Shown piece after piece: positions 25,212-37,224 of a stretch of DNA of 64,000 nt (positions are counted from its first letter, which is position 1; each line of letters opens with the position of its first letter). A program made the translations under genes and the position numbers. The notes under the pieces are model-generated. The model ran no database searches and was not told the DNA's origin. It saw only the letters and a list, made by a program, of their open reading frames with translations. Origin of the DNA: Aquincola tertiaricarbonis (GTDB lineage: Bacteria; Pseudomonadota; Gammaproteobacteria; Burkholderiales; Burkholderiaceae_C); assembly GCF_023573145.1 (NCBI RefSeq), contig NZ_CP097635.1, positions 186,001 to 250,000 of the forward strand. The letters run 5' to 3'.

Positions 25212-26602
25212 ACCTGAAAAGACTGCCCACCGCCATCGAAGGCCTGGACGACATCCTGCAGGGTGGATTGTTCGAAGGCGGCGTCTACATCTTCGAAGGC
25301 CCGCCTGGCGTCGGCAAGACCACCCTGGCCAACCAGATGGCCTACCAGCTGGCCAGCCAGCGCCAGCAGCGCACGCTGTATGTCACGCTGTTGGCCGAGT
25401 CGCATGCGCGCATGCTGCAGCACATGGAGCAGCAGGTCTTCTTCGACCGCCAGCAGGTCAGCGCCGGCATCTTCTACGTCAGCGCCTACCGCGAGCTGGA
25501 GGACGGCGGCTTGAAGGCCGTGGTGGGGCTGCTGCGCGGCGAACTGCTGCGCAGCCGGGCCTCGCTGCTGGTGATCGACGGGCTGGTGGTGGAGCACCGC
25601 GGCTTGAGCAGCGATGCGGTGCGCCAGTTCGTGCATGAGCTGCAGAGCCTGGTCAGCGCCATGTCCTGCACCTGCCTGGTGTTGACCAGCGGCAACGGCA
25701 ACGCGCTGAGCGCCGAGCAGACCATGGTGGACGGCATCTTCACCTTCGAGGACCACGGCTTCCACTGGCGGGCCGAGCGTCGCATGCAGGTGCGCAAGTT
25801 CCGCGGCAGCCAGGTCATCCGCGGCAGCCACACCTTCTGCATCTCGCAGCGCGGGCTGCAGTTTTTCCCGCGGCTGGAAAGCCTGCCGCTGCGCCATCAG
25901 GGCGGCAGCCTGGGCGATGCGGTGGTGTCCACCGGCCTGCCGGCATGGGATGGCCTCCTACGCAGCGGCGGGGTGCTGGCCGGCAGCTCTTCGGTGGTGA
26001 TCGGCCATAGTGGAGCGGGCAAGACCACGCTGGCGCTGGCCTTCGCGGCAGCCGCCTCACCCGGCACACCGGGCCTGATGATGGCCTGCACGGAGTTTGC
26101 CGCCGACCTGCGCCGCCTGAGCACCAGCCTGGGCCTGGACGTGGCTGCCGCCATGGACGCGGGCTCACTGACCATTGAACACCTGGGGCACGAGGACGAA
26201 TCCATGGACGAGATGGGCCACAAGCTGCTGCGGCTGGTGGATGAGCGGCGGATACGGCGCGTGGTGGTGGACGGGCTGGAAGGCTTGGCCGACACCCTGG
26301 CCTTCTCCGAGCGGGGCTACCGCTTCCTGGGCCGCCTGCTCACCGAGCTGAAGGTGCGTGGCGTCACTTCGCTGTTCACCGTCGACCCGGCCGCGCTGGC
26401 GGTGGCCGCGGGCACCGGGCTGGCCGAGGGCGTGGTGGGCTGGTTCGACAACGCCTTCGTCTTCAAGACCGGTTTCGGCGAGCCCGGCGAAGGCGAGGCC
26501 CGCACGCTGGTGGTGGCCAAGGTGCGTGGCACCCAGCCGGCCCGCGGCGCGGCCGACATGCAACTGAGCCTGCTGGGGGCCGAACGGCCGCCCAGTCACT
26601 GA
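25208..26602 (+). CDS. KaiC-like double RecA-fold ATPase
   Basis: This 464-aa protein has two tandem RecA/KaiC domains. The first P-loop is GPPGVGKTT (residues 35-43) with a Walker B region SLLVIDGLVVEH. The second is GHSGAGKTT, with RRVVVDGLEGLAD. KaiC-type proteins outside cyanobacteria serve as ATP-dependent signalling scaffolds, and several pair with hybrid kinases and receivers as here. No KaiA or KaiB is present. The start overlaps the kinase stop by 4 nt, and the receiver gene begins 15 nt after its stop, so the three are probably one transcript. Confidence 0.88.
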   Translation: MNLKRLPTAIEGLDDILQGGLFEGGVYIFEGPPGVGKTTLANQMAYQLASQRQQRTLYVTLLAESHARMLQHMEQQVFFDRQQVSAGIFYVSAYRELEDGGLKAVVGLLRGELLRSRASLLVIDGLVVEHRGLSSDAVRQFVHELQSLVSAMSCTCLVLTSGNGNALSAEQTMVDGIFTFEDHGFHWRAERRMQVRKFRGSQVIRGSHTFCISQRGLQFFPRLESLPLRHQGGSLGDAVVSTGLPAWDGLLRSGGVLAGSSSVVIGHSGAGKTTLALAFAAAASPGTPGLMMACTEFAADLRRLSTSLGLDVAAAMDAGSLTIEHLGHEDESMDEMGHKLLRLVDERRIRRVVVDGLEGLADTLAFSERGYRFLGRLLTELKVRGVTSLFTVDPAALAVAAGTGLAEGVVGWFDNAFVFKTGFGEPGEGEARTLVVAKVRGTQPARGAADMQLSLLGAERPPSH

Positions 26603-26617
26603 AGCCGGGTCCTGACG

Positions 26618-27067
26618 ATGAAACTCGTGTTGGTCGTCGAGGACGAGTTCGGCAATCGCGAAGTGCTGCAGCTGCTGCTGGAGGCCGAGGGCTACCGCGT
26701 GCAGGCCGCCTCCAACGGCAAAGCGGCGCTGGCGCTGCTGGCAGCCGAGGTGCCGGCGCTGATCCTGTCCGACTTCATGATGCCGACCATGAACGGTGCC
26801 GAGCTGGGCCAGGCGGTGCGGGCTGACCCGGCCCTGGGGCTGGTGCCCTTCGTGTTCATGAGCGCCACCAGCGAGCAGGTGGTGCGGCAGTCCTTCCGCG
26901 ACTACGACGCCTTCCTCGTCAAGCCGTTCGACATCGACACCATGCTGGCCCTGGTCAAGCGCCTGTGCACCCAGGGTCGGCCCCACCAGCCCACCAGCCA
27001 GGAGGTGGGCGACTCGATGCGCCAGCTGCTCAAGGGCATCGAGCTGCCCCCCGGACCCGAGCGCTGA
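26618..27067 (+). CDS. Single-domain response regulator
   Basis: This 149-aa receiver domain has the acidic pocket VEDE, phospho-Asp 52 in ILSDFMMPTMNG, the switch Thr/Ser in FMSATSEQ and Lys in FLVKPFD. A 25-residue tail without an output domain follows. It probably acts as a phosphate acceptor or protein-interaction switch for the hybrid kinase and KaiC-like protein encoded just upstream in the same direction. Confidence 0.92.
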   Translation: MKLVLVVEDEFGNREVLQLLLEAEGYRVQAASNGKAALALLAAEVPALILSDFMMPTMNGAELGQAVRADPALGLVPFVFMSATSEQVVRQSFRDYDAFLVKPFDIDTMLALVKRLCTQGRPHQPTSQEVGDSMRQLLKGIELPPGPER

Positions 27068-27102
27068 GAAGGTCTGCGCCCGCGGCGCCGGGGCAACCCG
27101 CT

Positions 27103-27585
27103 TCAGCGGCCGGCCAGCACCAGTTCGGCCGCCACCCGGCCAGGCACGGCCAGCCGCTGCACGCCCTGGCTGATGCGCCCCAGCCGCACCAGCCCCGCCG
27201 AATGGCGAAAGCCCTTGTGGAACAGCGCCAGGTTGCCCCAGGGCGCGTAGTAGGCGACATCGCCCGCCACCGGCGTGTAGCCCGCAGGCGCGCCCTCCAG
27301 GCTGAGGGCGCGCGGCAGCGAGGCGATCTTCTCGGTGGCGGCGTAGTCCTCCAGCGTCAGCCGCAGCGGCAGCAGCGAAGCGAAGTCGCGTGCAGTGGCA
27401 TGGTCGTCCAGCAGCACCGTCAAGCTGTCATCGCCCAGCTTCAGCAGCAGCGTCGAGGGCCCGGCGGCCTGCGCCCAGCCGCCCCCGGCCAGGCCGCCCC
27501 CCAGCACCATGCAGGTGGTGGCACAGGCCTGCTGCAGCGCCTGGCGGCGGTCGTGGCGAAACGGACGGTGGCGGGTCGTGTTCAT
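27103..27585 (-). CDS. Exported cyclophilin-like fold protein
   Basis: This is a 160-aa protein with a Tat-like leader (HDRRQALQQACATTCMVLGG). The mature region (LLLKLGDDSLTVLLDDHATA, RDFASLLPLRLTLEDYAATE, YYAPWGNLALFHKGF) has the pattern of the bacterial cyclophilin-like family (PF18050/DUF369 type), small beta-barrels of unknown substrate. ATG at 27585 is preferred over one at 27615 because it places the twin arginines near the N-terminus. It stands alone between the signalling cassette and the adhesin gene. Confidence 0.72.
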   Translation of the reverse strand: MNTTRHRPFRHDRRQALQQACATTCMVLGGGLAGGGWAQAAGPSTLLLKLGDDSLTVLLDDHATARDFASLLPLRLTLEDYAATEKIASLPRALSLEGAPAGYTPVAGDVAYYAPWGNLALFHKGFRHSAGLVRLGRISQGVQRLAVPGRVAAELVLAGR

Positions 27586-27702
27586 CGATCGGTGGACGGT
27601 GGCAGACCTGGGCACTCTAGACGGCGCCCCCGCCTCGCACCAGCCGTCGCAGCCGCATGGGCTTATCAGCCTGGTTGATGAATCGAGGCCGGCGACGGGC
27701 TG

Positions 27703-30036
27703 TCAGTGGAAGGTGAAGGACAGGCCGGCGCCCAGGCCGCGGTCGCCCTGCACCACCGTGCCCGACAGGTTCAGGCGCAGGCGCTCGTCTTCGCGGGTGT
27801 AGCCCACGCCGAAGGCCACGGCGCGCTGGCCGCGCCACACGCCGGTGCCCAGCGCGAAGGAGCCGCGGCCCGGCCGCATGTCGAAGCGCAGTGACGACAC
27901 CGCCAGGCCGACGGCGGCGGCCCGGCGGGCCTCGACCTGCACCGCATCGATGCGGGCGCTCAACTGGCCGAAGCGCAGGTCGGTGTAGGCCTGGGCCGCG
28001 GCCACGGCCTGGGTGGTGCGGCTGTCGGTGTAGGCCTGGGCGGCGTCCAGCGCGCGGGAGGCGCTGGCATCCGCATACACCTCGGCCTGCGCCAGCGTGG
28101 TGGCCGCCGTGGCCTTGAGCTGCCCGGTGTTGGCGGCATCGTGGTCCTGCACGCCGGCGGCCACGTTGGACAGCATCACCGGCGCCTGGGCATCCACGCC
28201 TTCCAGCACCACGGCATTGCGGCGGCGGCCGTCGGCATCGGTGTCGTAGCGCACGCTGTGCTGGCTGGCCGCCGCCAGGCCCGCCACCTGCGATTCCAGC
28301 CGCGAGACGTCGCTGCGCTCCGGCGGTGCGGCCGCCGGTACGACCGGGGTGGCGGCCGGGGTGGCTGCGGGAGCGGCCACAGCGGCGGCAACGGGGGTCG
28401 CTGCGGGAGCTGAGGTCGGTGCAGCGGCAGGTGCAGCGGCAGGTACAGCGGCGGGGGCGGCCGCAGGTGCAGCGGCGGGGGCGGCCGCAGGGGCTGCCAG
28501 CGTTCGCTTGAGGCTGCCCACCTCGGTGTGCAGTGCTTGCAGGCCGGTGTCCAGCGCGCCGAGGGCACTGCCCACATCCTGGTACGCCGTGCCGCTGACG
28601 GTGTACCGCGGCGCGCCGGTCGAGGTGGTGGTGCCGGCCTGCGCCAGGGCCTGGGTGACGGCATACAGCTGCGCGCCATTGACCGCATCGGTCGAACCCG
28701 CAGCCACGGTGCCGGCGGCCACGCCGGTGAGCTTGCGGTCGCCGGCATGGATGCCCGTGGCCAGCACGCTGGGCCCGCCGATGAGCGCCAGGCCATCGGT
28801 GCCCAGGCGCGCTGCGCCCGTGGTCAGGCTGGTGGCGGTCAACGCATCGGCGGTGGCGATGGTGATGGCCGTGCCGCTGCTGCTGAGGCGGATGTTCTGG
28901 CCGTCTTTGAGCTGCAGCGCAGCACCCGGCGCCACCGGCATCGGCGCGTCACTGTTGGTCTGCAACTGCCAACCCAGGCTGGCCGTGGCCCGCACCGCGT
29001 CGATGGCTTCGTGCACCGTGGCCTTGCCGGTGCCGCCCACGTTGCCCATGCTCAGCGTGCCGGTGGTGCCGTCATAGGCCGCGCTGCCGCCCAGCACCAG
29101 CGCCGTACTGCGGCCCAGCTCATCGACGCGACCGCTGGCCCCGGCGACCGTGCTGCCGAGCGCGCTCAAGGCCTGATGGGTGGCATGCAGCTGCGAGCCG
29201 TTGACCGCATCGGTGGACGTGGCTGACAGGCGGCCGGCCGCCAGGTGGGTCAGCTGCCGCTCGGCACCGGCCGTGCCGATGCTCACCACGTTGACGGGCG
29301 CCGCGCCGGCAAAGCTGTAGGCCGCCCCGCCCAGCGTGATGCCCGGCGTGCCGACCGCGGCATCGGTGGTGGCATTGGCACCCAGCGCCACGTCGCCCGC
29401 GCGGGTGGCCACGGCATGGCTGCCCAGGGCCAGCGCCCCGGTGGCGGTGGCCGAAGCCGAAGGGCCCAGCGCCACCGCCTGCACGCCACCGGCACGGGCT
29501 GCGCTGCCCAGCGCCACGGTGGACTCCTGCGTGGCCCAGGCTTCGGCCCCGATGGCCAGCGCCGCCGTGCCGGAGGCCAGCGTGGCGCCGCCGGCCTTGG
29601 CGGTGCCGATGGCGATGCCGCTGTCGCCCACCATCGCGGCCAGCGTCGCGGCATTGCCCATGCGCAGCGTCGGCGTGGCGCCCAGGCCGATCTGCCCGCT
29701 GTTGACGTGAAGCTCACCGCCCAGGCTGAGGTTGCGGCTCTGGTTGCCGTTGCCCAGCAGGCCGGAGGCGCCCGGCGACCCGTAGAACACCGCGCGGCTG
29801 GTCTGGCTCTGCAACTGGGCCGAGCACTGGCTGCTGGCCACGCTCGGTGTGGCAAACAGCACCGAGCCGTCGGTGATGACGTAGCACTGGCCGTCCTGCC
29901 CGTCGTTGACGAACAGCTGGGCCCGGCTGCCCAAGGGCCAACATGCCGCCACGGCCACCAGCAGCAGGCGCAGGCGAACGGCCGGGCCTGGCAGGGGCGC
30001 TCGGGCGAAGCGGCGGTCAGGGCTGTGGGCAGTCAT
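27703..30036 (-). CDS. YadA-type trimeric autotransporter adhesin
   Basis: This 777-aa protein has a signal peptide ending GSRAQ and a head of YadA-like 14-residue repeats (GIAIGTAKAGGATLASGTAA, LAIGAEAWATQESTVALGSA). It has neck motifs (STDAVNGSQL and STDAVNGAQLYAV), a coiled-coil stalk interrupted by an Ala/Pro-rich stretch, and a C-terminal YadA anchor of about 90 residues ending in Phe-His (GLGAGLSFTFH). Such proteins trimerise in the outer membrane and bind surfaces or host matrix. The start at 30036 was chosen for the signal peptide; the open frame extends another 1800 nt as a shadow. It is divergent, by 73 bp, from a hybrid kinase gene. Confidence 0.93.
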   Translation of the reverse strand: MTAHSPDRRFARAPLPGPAVRLRLLLVAVAACWPLGSRAQLFVNDGQDGQCYVITDGSVLFATPSVASSQCSAQLQSQTSRAVFYGSPGASGLLGNGNQSRNLSLGGELHVNSGQIGLGATPTLRMGNAATLAAMVGDSGIAIGTAKAGGATLASGTAALAIGAEAWATQESTVALGSAARAGGVQAVALGPSASATATGALALGSHAVATRAGDVALGANATTDAAVGTPGITLGGAAYSFAGAAPVNVVSIGTAGAERQLTHLAAGRLSATSTDAVNGSQLHATHQALSALGSTVAGASGRVDELGRSTALVLGGSAAYDGTTGTLSMGNVGGTGKATVHEAIDAVRATASLGWQLQTNSDAPMPVAPGAALQLKDGQNIRLSSSGTAITIATADALTATSLTTGAARLGTDGLALIGGPSVLATGIHAGDRKLTGVAAGTVAAGSTDAVNGAQLYAVTQALAQAGTTTSTGAPRYTVSGTAYQDVGSALGALDTGLQALHTEVGSLKRTLAAPAAAPAAAPAAAPAAVPAAAPAAAPTSAPAATPVAAAVAAPAATPAATPVVPAAAPPERSDVSRLESQVAGLAAASQHSVRYDTDADGRRRNAVVLEGVDAQAPVMLSNVAAGVQDHDAANTGQLKATAATTLAQAEVYADASASRALDAAQAYTDSRTTQAVAAAQAYTDLRFGQLSARIDAVQVEARRAAAVGLAVSSLRFDMRPGRGSFALGTGVWRGQRAVAFGVGYTREDERLRLNLSGTVVQGDRGLGAGLSFTFH
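28320..28502 (-). repeat. Ala/Pro-coding degenerate tandem repeat in the adhesin stalk
   Basis: Imperfect repeats of GCxGCxCCx-type codons encode (AAP)n-like residues between the neck and the C-terminal coiled coil of the adhesin. The stretch is prone to slippage and likely varies between strains, changing the stalk length. Confidence 0.7.
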
Positions 30037-30109
30037 GGCAGACCCCTTGTTGTGCAATGTGATGCGTAACGGCAAAACCGATTGCCAATTGACGGTCAAA
30101 AGTACAAAT

Positions 30110-32839
<2,730 letters not shown>

Positions 32840-32883
32840 GCGGCTTCAGGTTCTGTGCCGTCAGGTGGTGGCCGGCAGCGTGT

Positions 32884-33177
32884 TCATGCCTTGGCGAACA
32901 GCATTTCCCAGTTGGTCATCGGGCCCAGCGGGATCACGTCCCAGCCGATCAGCCCGGCCATGGCCAGCGGGATTTCCATCAGCCGGGCGCGCGCGGCTTC
33001 CACCGAGTCGGCTTCGGCGAGGATGGCGACGCCCGGGCGGTCCTGGCGGAAGTAGATGTCGCGGATCAGCCCCTGCTTGTAGAGGTCCCAGGCGAAGCGC
33101 ACTTCCGCTTCCATGTGGGGGGCGTATTGCTCCGGGGTGGCGCCGGGCTGGGGAACGTCGAGGCACAGCAGTTTCAT
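32884..33177 (-). CDS. Small dimeric alpha/beta-barrel protein (muconolactone isomerase/YciI-like)
   Basis: This 97-aa protein has the pattern of small dimeric ferredoxin-like barrels: MKLLCLDVPQPGATPEQYAP, AEVRFAWDLYKQGLIRDIYF, and GVAILAEADSVEAARARLME. Relatives include muconolactone isomerase and YCII-type proteins. It lies 19 nt after the stop of the flavodoxin-like gene on the same strand, so the two are likely co-transcribed under the divergent LysR regulator. ATG at 33177 fits the family start. Confidence 0.72.
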   Translation of the reverse strand: MKLLCLDVPQPGATPEQYAPHMEAEVRFAWDLYKQGLIRDIYFRQDRPGVAILAEADSVEAARARLMEIPLAMAGLIGWDVIPLGPMTNWEMLFAKA

Positions 33178-33196
33178 GCGGGTCTCCGTGCGGGGT

Positions 33197-33757
33197 TCAG
33201 GCGGCCTGGCCGGCACGCAGCTGGCGGGCGATCTCGGCCACGCGCTGGCCCAAGTGGGCGGCGGTGTCCAGGTCGCTGGCGGGCGGGGTCACTTCGGGCG
33301 AGGCATCGTCGGACTGGGCCATCGCGCCCAGCCAGCCGCCCACGCGGTTCTTGTCCTCGGGCGTCTTGCCGGGGAACAGGTCCAGGCCCACCCACACCAT
33401 GCCCTGCTGGGCCGCGAACAGCGCCATCGTGATCAGGCTGTTCAGCTTGTCGCCATGCATCGCGCCCGAATTGGTGAAGCCGGCGGCCACTTTGTTGCGC
33501 CAGGCCTGCGGCACCCACGCCGGGCGGGTGGAGTCCTCCATGAACTTCTTCAGCCGCGCGCTGATGGTGCCGTTGTAGGTGGGCGAACCGAACACGATGG
33601 CGTCGCTGGCGGCCAGGGTGTCCCAGGGCAGCTCGCCGTCGGCCACGGGGATCAGCGTGACCTCGGTGCCGGCCACGCGACGGGCGCCGGCGGCCACGGC
33701 CTCGGCCTGTTTGGCGGTGTGGCCGTAGCCACTGTCGAAAACGATGGAAATCAGCAT
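33197..33757 (-). CDS. Flavodoxin-like NAD(P)H:quinone reductase (WrbA type)
   Basis: This 186-aa protein has the FMN-binding loop SGYGHTAKQAEAVAAGAR, then VFGSPTYNGTISARLKKFME and a third loop FTNSGAMHGDKL, all at flavodoxin/WrbA positions. Such enzymes reduce quinones by two electrons and limit redox cycling. First gene of a two-gene unit with the small barrel protein and divergent from a LysR gene, an arrangement commonly used for quinone or electrophile response. Confidence 0.87.
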   Translation of the reverse strand: MLISIVFDSGYGHTAKQAEAVAAGARRVAGTEVTLIPVADGELPWDTLAASDAIVFGSPTYNGTISARLKKFMEDSTRPAWVPQAWRNKVAAGFTNSGAMHGDKLNSLITMALFAAQQGMVWVGLDLFPGKTPEDKNRVGGWLGAMAQSDDASPEVTPPASDLDTAAHLGQRVAEIARQLRAGQAA

Positions 33758-33813
33758 GTCATCTCTATCAAAGCGGCCACTCGCCGCGTTGAAGAGATGT
33801 TATGGTTGACTCT

Positions 33814-33834
33814 GAATCTACAATGTATAGATTC
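33814..33834. promoter_or_regulatory. Palindromic LysR-type operator between the quinone reductase and LysR genes
   Basis: Perfect 7-bp arms GAATCTA and TAGATTC flank the 7-nt centre CAATGTA. The site holds the T-N11-A pattern of LysR-family operators and lies 56 nt upstream of the reductase start and 37 nt upstream of the LysR start. The local sequence is AT-rich against the background. Confidence 0.7.
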
Positions 33835-33871
33835 ACTCCACCAACTGGTTCCTGATCGTATCCAATCACCG

Positions 33872-34780
33872 ATGCTGGCAGACCCCCTGGACGGCGTCGC
33901 CGTCTTCGTCGAAACCGTACGCGCCGGCAGCTTCGCCCGCGCGGCGGAGCACCTGTCCGTCACCCGCTCGGCCGTCGGCAAGACGATCGCGCGGCTGGAA
34001 GAGCGGCTGCAGGTGCGGCTGTTCCACCGCTCCACCCGCTCGCTCAGCCTGACGGAGGACGGCCGCCTGTACCACGAGAGCTGCCAGCGCGCGCTGGACC
34101 TGCTGGGCGCCGCCGAATCGCTGCTGGAGTCGGGCCGCAAGGACGTGACCGGCCGCCTGCGGGTGACGGCGCCGGTGCTGTTCGGCCGCCGCTGCGTGGC
34201 GCCGGTGCTGCTGGCCTGGGCCGCGCGGCACCCGGCGCTGGAGCTGGAGCTGAGCTTCAGCGACCGGTCGATGGACCTGTTCGCCGACGGCTTCGACCTG
34301 GCGGTGCGCATGGGCCCGCTCAAGCCCGACGGTGCGCTGCGCGCACGCCGCCTCGTGGGCATGCGCAAGCTGCTGTGCGCCGCGCCGGCCTACCTGCAGC
34401 GCCGCGGCACGCCGCAGCAGATCGACGAACTGCATGCGCATGAACACCTGGTGTACCGGCGCGGCGAGTATGTGCAGCCGCTGCAGTTCGAGACGGCGCA
34501 GGGCCTGGTGGAGCTGGTGCCGCGCGGCCGCATCCGGCTGGACGACCTGTCGGCCATCGTCGATGCGGCGGTGGCCGGCCTGGGCCTGGCATGGGTGCCG
34601 ACCTGGCTGGTGCATCAGGAACTCGCCGCCGGGCAGTTGGTGCCCTTGCTCACGCAGCACCTGTCCACGCCGATGGAAATGCACGCCGTGTGGGCGGCCC
34701 ACGCCCCGATGCCGCTGCGCCTGCGGCAGGCGGTGGACGAACTCGTGGAGGCGCTGCCCGGCCGGGTGCCGGCCCCTTAG
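33872..34780 (+). CDS. LysR-family regulator (CrgA/AaeR-like)
   Basis: This 302-aa protein has the N-terminal winged helix of LysR regulators ([53 protein letters not shown]) and a periplasmic-binding-protein-like effector domain ([20 protein letters not shown]). It probably controls the divergent reductase operon through the palindrome at 33814-33834. ATG at 33872 fits the family N-terminus; the frame is open far upstream as a shadow. Its stop overlaps the convergent dsdA stop by 4 nt. Confidence 0.9.
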   Translation: MLADPLDGVAVFVETVRAGSFARAAEHLSVTRSAVGKTIARLEERLQVRLFHRSTRSLSLTEDGRLYHESCQRALDLLGAAESLLESGRKDVTGRLRVTAPVLFGRRCVAPVLLAWAARHPALELELSFSDRSMDLFADGFDLAVRMGPLKPDGALRARRLVGMRKLLCAAPAYLQRRGTPQQIDELHAHEHLVYRRGEYVQPLQFETAQGLVELVPRGRIRLDDLSAIVDAAVAGLGLAWVPTWLVHQELAAGQLVPLLTQHLSTPMEMHAVWAAHAPMPLRLRQAVDELVEALPGRVPAP

Positions 34781-36135
34781 CCCAGGCGCAGCCCGCGCGC
34801 CAGGAAGCGCTCGTACTCCTCGTCCGGCACGAACAGGCCGCCCGTGGTCCACACCACGTGCGTGGCCTGCGGCATCTGTGCCGTCAGCCGATGGCGCTGC
34901 AGGTAGCGCTGGCCTTCGGCGGTGTGCAGCAGCCGGCCGGGCCCATCGAAGCCCGCCGCGGCCGAGGGCTCGATGCGCAGGCCCTCGGCCTGCCGGGCGC
35001 GCGCCAGATGCCGGAACAGCGTGTCATCGGCCACGGTGAACACGCCGCCCAGCGAGGGGCGCACCACCTGCACCGCCCGCTCCGAAGCGCGGGGCACGGC
35101 CAGGCCATCGGCCTCGGTGCGGTTGTCCAGGCCCAGCTCGTACACGCTGGGCACGTGGCCATCGTCGCGCTGCAGCGCCAGCAGGAAGCAGGGCGACGCC
35201 GTGGGCTCGGCAAAGAAGCAATGCACATGCGGCCCGAACAGCAACGCCAGCCCGAAGGCGATACCCCCCGGCGCGCCGCCCACGCCGCAGGGGATGTAGA
35301 CGAAGAGCGGATGCGCCGCATCCACCGGCCGGCCGGCCGCGGCCAGTTGCTCGCGCAGGTGCAGGGCGGCGGCGCTGTAGCCGAGGAACAGCGACAGCGA
35401 ATCCTCATCGTCCACAAAGTGGGCCCGTGGGTTGGCTTCAGCCTCGCGGCGACCGGCGGCCACGGCTGCGGCATAGTCGCCGGCATGCTCCACCACCGTC
35501 ACGCCGCGCCGCCGCAGGCGCTGCTTCTTCCATTCCTTGGCATCGGCCGACATGTGCACCACCGCGCGAAAGCCCAGCGCCGAGGCGATGACGCCGATGC
35601 TCAGCCCCAGGTTGCCGGTGGATCCCACGGCCACCTGGTAATCGGCAAAGGCCCGGTGCGCCGCCGCGCCGGCCAGCGGCGACAGGTCGCTGCCCGACAC
35701 CAGGCCCAGCTGGCGGGCCAGCCGTTCGGCGAACTCCAGCACCTCGTGCAGGCCGCCGCGGGCCTTGATGGAGCCGGCCACCGGCAGTCCGTGGTCGGCC
35801 TTGACGAACAGCGCGCCATGCGCGGCGTCCAGCCCCAGCTGGCGCTGCAGCGCCGGCACCGGCTGCAGCGGCGATTCGATGACGCCGCCGCTGGCCTGCA
35901 GTTCCGGGAACAGGCGCTGCAGCACCGGGCGGAAGCGGGTGAAGCGGTCGGCCGCCGCCTGCATCTCGGCCATGCCGATCGGCCGCGTGCCCCAGAAGCG
36001 GCCCGGCCGGCCGTCGGCGGCCCGGTGGTCCTGCGTCAGCAGCACCGGTTGCTGGCGCTCCAGCGCGTCCATCAAGGCCTCGTGCGCGGCGTCGGCGGCG
36101 GTGGGGTCGGTCGGGGCGGCAGTGATGGCAGGCAT
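34777..36135 (-). CDS. dsdA: D-serine dehydratase (PLP-dependent)
   Basis: This 452-aa fold-type II PLP enzyme converts D-serine to pyruvate and ammonia. Visible marks are the PLP-lysine motif [17 protein letters not shown], the substrate loop [20 protein letters not shown], the glycine-rich phosphate-binding loop [20 protein letters not shown] and the [15 protein letters not shown] segment typical of DsdA. The E. coli enzyme is 442 aa. ATG at 36135 was taken; an upstream in-frame ATG at 36204 would add a Cys-rich tail without family support. It is divergent from a LysR gene, as in the dsdC-dsdA arrangement. Confidence 0.93.
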   Translation of the reverse strand: MPAITAAPTDPTAADAAHEALMDALERQQPVLLTQDHRAADGRPGRFWGTRPIGMAEMQAAADRFTRFRPVLQRLFPELQASGGVIESPLQPVPALQRQLGLDAAHGALFVKADHGLPVAGSIKARGGLHEVLEFAERLARQLGLVSGSDLSPLAGAAAHRAFADYQVAVGSTGNLGLSIGVIASALGFRAVVHMSADAKEWKKQRLRRRGVTVVEHAGDYAAAVAAGRREAEANPRAHFVDDEDSLSLFLGYSAAALHLREQLAAAGRPVDAAHPLFVYIPCGVGGAPGGIAFGLALLFGPHVHCFFAEPTASPCFLLALQRDDGHVPSVYELGLDNRTEADGLAVPRASERAVQVVRPSLGGVFTVADDTLFRHLARARQAEGLRIEPSAAAGFDGPGRLLHTAEGQRYLQRHRLTAQMPQATHVVWTTGGLFVPDEEYERFLARGLRLG

Positions 36136-36224
36136 GCGGATGCAGGAGCGGCAAAGGGGTGGAAGGAGGCTGACGTCATTCTGGGCAGCGCCTGCCGACG
36201 GCACAAACCAGCCTTGTTGCGGGC

Positions 36225-36245
36225 GCCATCAGTCAGACTGATGGC
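36225..36245. promoter_or_regulatory. Perfect 21-bp palindrome between dsdA and its LysR gene
   Basis: Two 10-bp arms, GCCATCAGTC and GACTGATGGC, surround a central A with no mismatch. The site ends 6 nt before the LysR start codon and 90 nt upstream of the dsdA start. Its place over the LysR ribosome site suggests that the regulator represses itself from here while activating dsdA. Confidence 0.75.
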
Positions 36246-36251
36246 ACAGCC

Positions 36252-37193
36252 ATGCTGAGCGCCTCGCACCTGAGCTGGCTGCGCAGCTTCGAAGCGGCGG
36301 CCCGGCGGCGCAGCTTCACGCTGGCCGCGCAAGACCTGTGCGTGACGCAGGGCGCGGTGAGCCAGCAGGTCAAGCTGCTGGAAGAGCATCTGCAGCGGCC
36401 GCTGTTCGTGCGCGGCCCGCGGCAGCTCACGCTGACGCCCGAAGGCGAACAACTGGCCGCCGTGGCGCACGAGGCGATGTCGCGGCTGGACGCGGCGCTG
36501 GCCGCGCTGCGGCAGGACCGCCAGGCCCCGCGCACGCTGGTGCTGAGTTGCCCGCCCTCGCTGGCACTGGGCTGGCTGGCGCGCCGGCTGGGCGACGGCC
36601 GGCCGGCGGGCCTGGTCATGCCGGTCTCGCTGCGGGCCGAGTTCCACCGCATCGACCGCGCGCGGCTGCAGGCCGATGGCGTGGACGCCGCCATCCGTTA
36701 CGACCTGGGGGGGCACCCCGGCCTGCACAGCCACCGCTTCATGGACGAATGGTTGCTGCCGGTGGCGTCACCCGCGTTCGTGGCGGCGAATCCTTCGCTG
36801 CGCGAGGGTGGCCCGCTGCGCGGCGACTGGCTGCTGCACGACCTGCAGCCCTGGGACGGCGCGCCGCCACATGCCGAGTGGCAGCACTGGCTGCAGCACA
36901 GCGGCCGCGCGTGCCAAGGGCTGGCCGCCGGCCGCGGCTTCAACCTGCTGCAGCTGGCGCTGTCGGCCGCGCTCGACGGCCAGGGCATCGCGATGGGCCG
37001 GGCCACCCTGGTGCAGGACGAACTGCGCAGCGGCCGCCTGGTGCAGCCCTTCGGCCCCGCCGTGCCGGCTGCCGCCGGCTACCACCTGCTGGCCGAGCGC
37101 GACGACGCGGCGCTGCAGGCGCTGCGCGAGTGGCTGCAGCAACAGGGCCAGGCGGCCGCCGAGGCGGTGCGGCCTTGGACCGAGGCCCGCTGA
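36252..37193 (+). CDS. LysR-family regulator (DsdC/GcvA-like)
   Basis: This 313-aa protein has a GcvA/DsdC-type winged helix (LRSFEAAARRRSFTLAAQDL, CVTQGAVSQQVKLLEEHLQR, PLFVRGPRQLTLTPEGEQL) and an effector-binding domain. Position next to dsdA supports a role as D-serine-responsive activator. The start codon sits 6 nt after a perfect palindrome, leaving little room for a normal ribosome site; this favours tight autoregulation. I keep the symbol empty because only context separates DsdC from other GcvA-like members. Confidence 0.88.
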   Translation: MLSASHLSWLRSFEAAARRRSFTLAAQDLCVTQGAVSQQVKLLEEHLQRPLFVRGPRQLTLTPEGEQLAAVAHEAMSRLDAALAALRQDRQAPRTLVLSCPPSLALGWLARRLGDGRPAGLVMPVSLRAEFHRIDRARLQADGVDAAIRYDLGGHPGLHSHRFMDEWLLPVASPAFVAANPSLREGGPLRGDWLLHDLQPWDGAPPHAEWQHWLQHSGRACQGLAAGRGFNLLQLALSAALDGQGIAMGRATLVQDELRSGRLVQPFGPAVPAAAGYHLLAERDDAALQALREWLQQQGQAAAEAVRPWTEAR

Positions 37194-37224
37194 CCGCAGA
37201 CGTCGGCGGCAGGCCGGCACAGCG

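Noticed and set aside
28320..28502. Regular repeats that could suggest a CRISPR array
   Set aside because: Repeats are short, degenerate, without unique spacers, and encode an Ala/Pro linker in frame within the adhesin.
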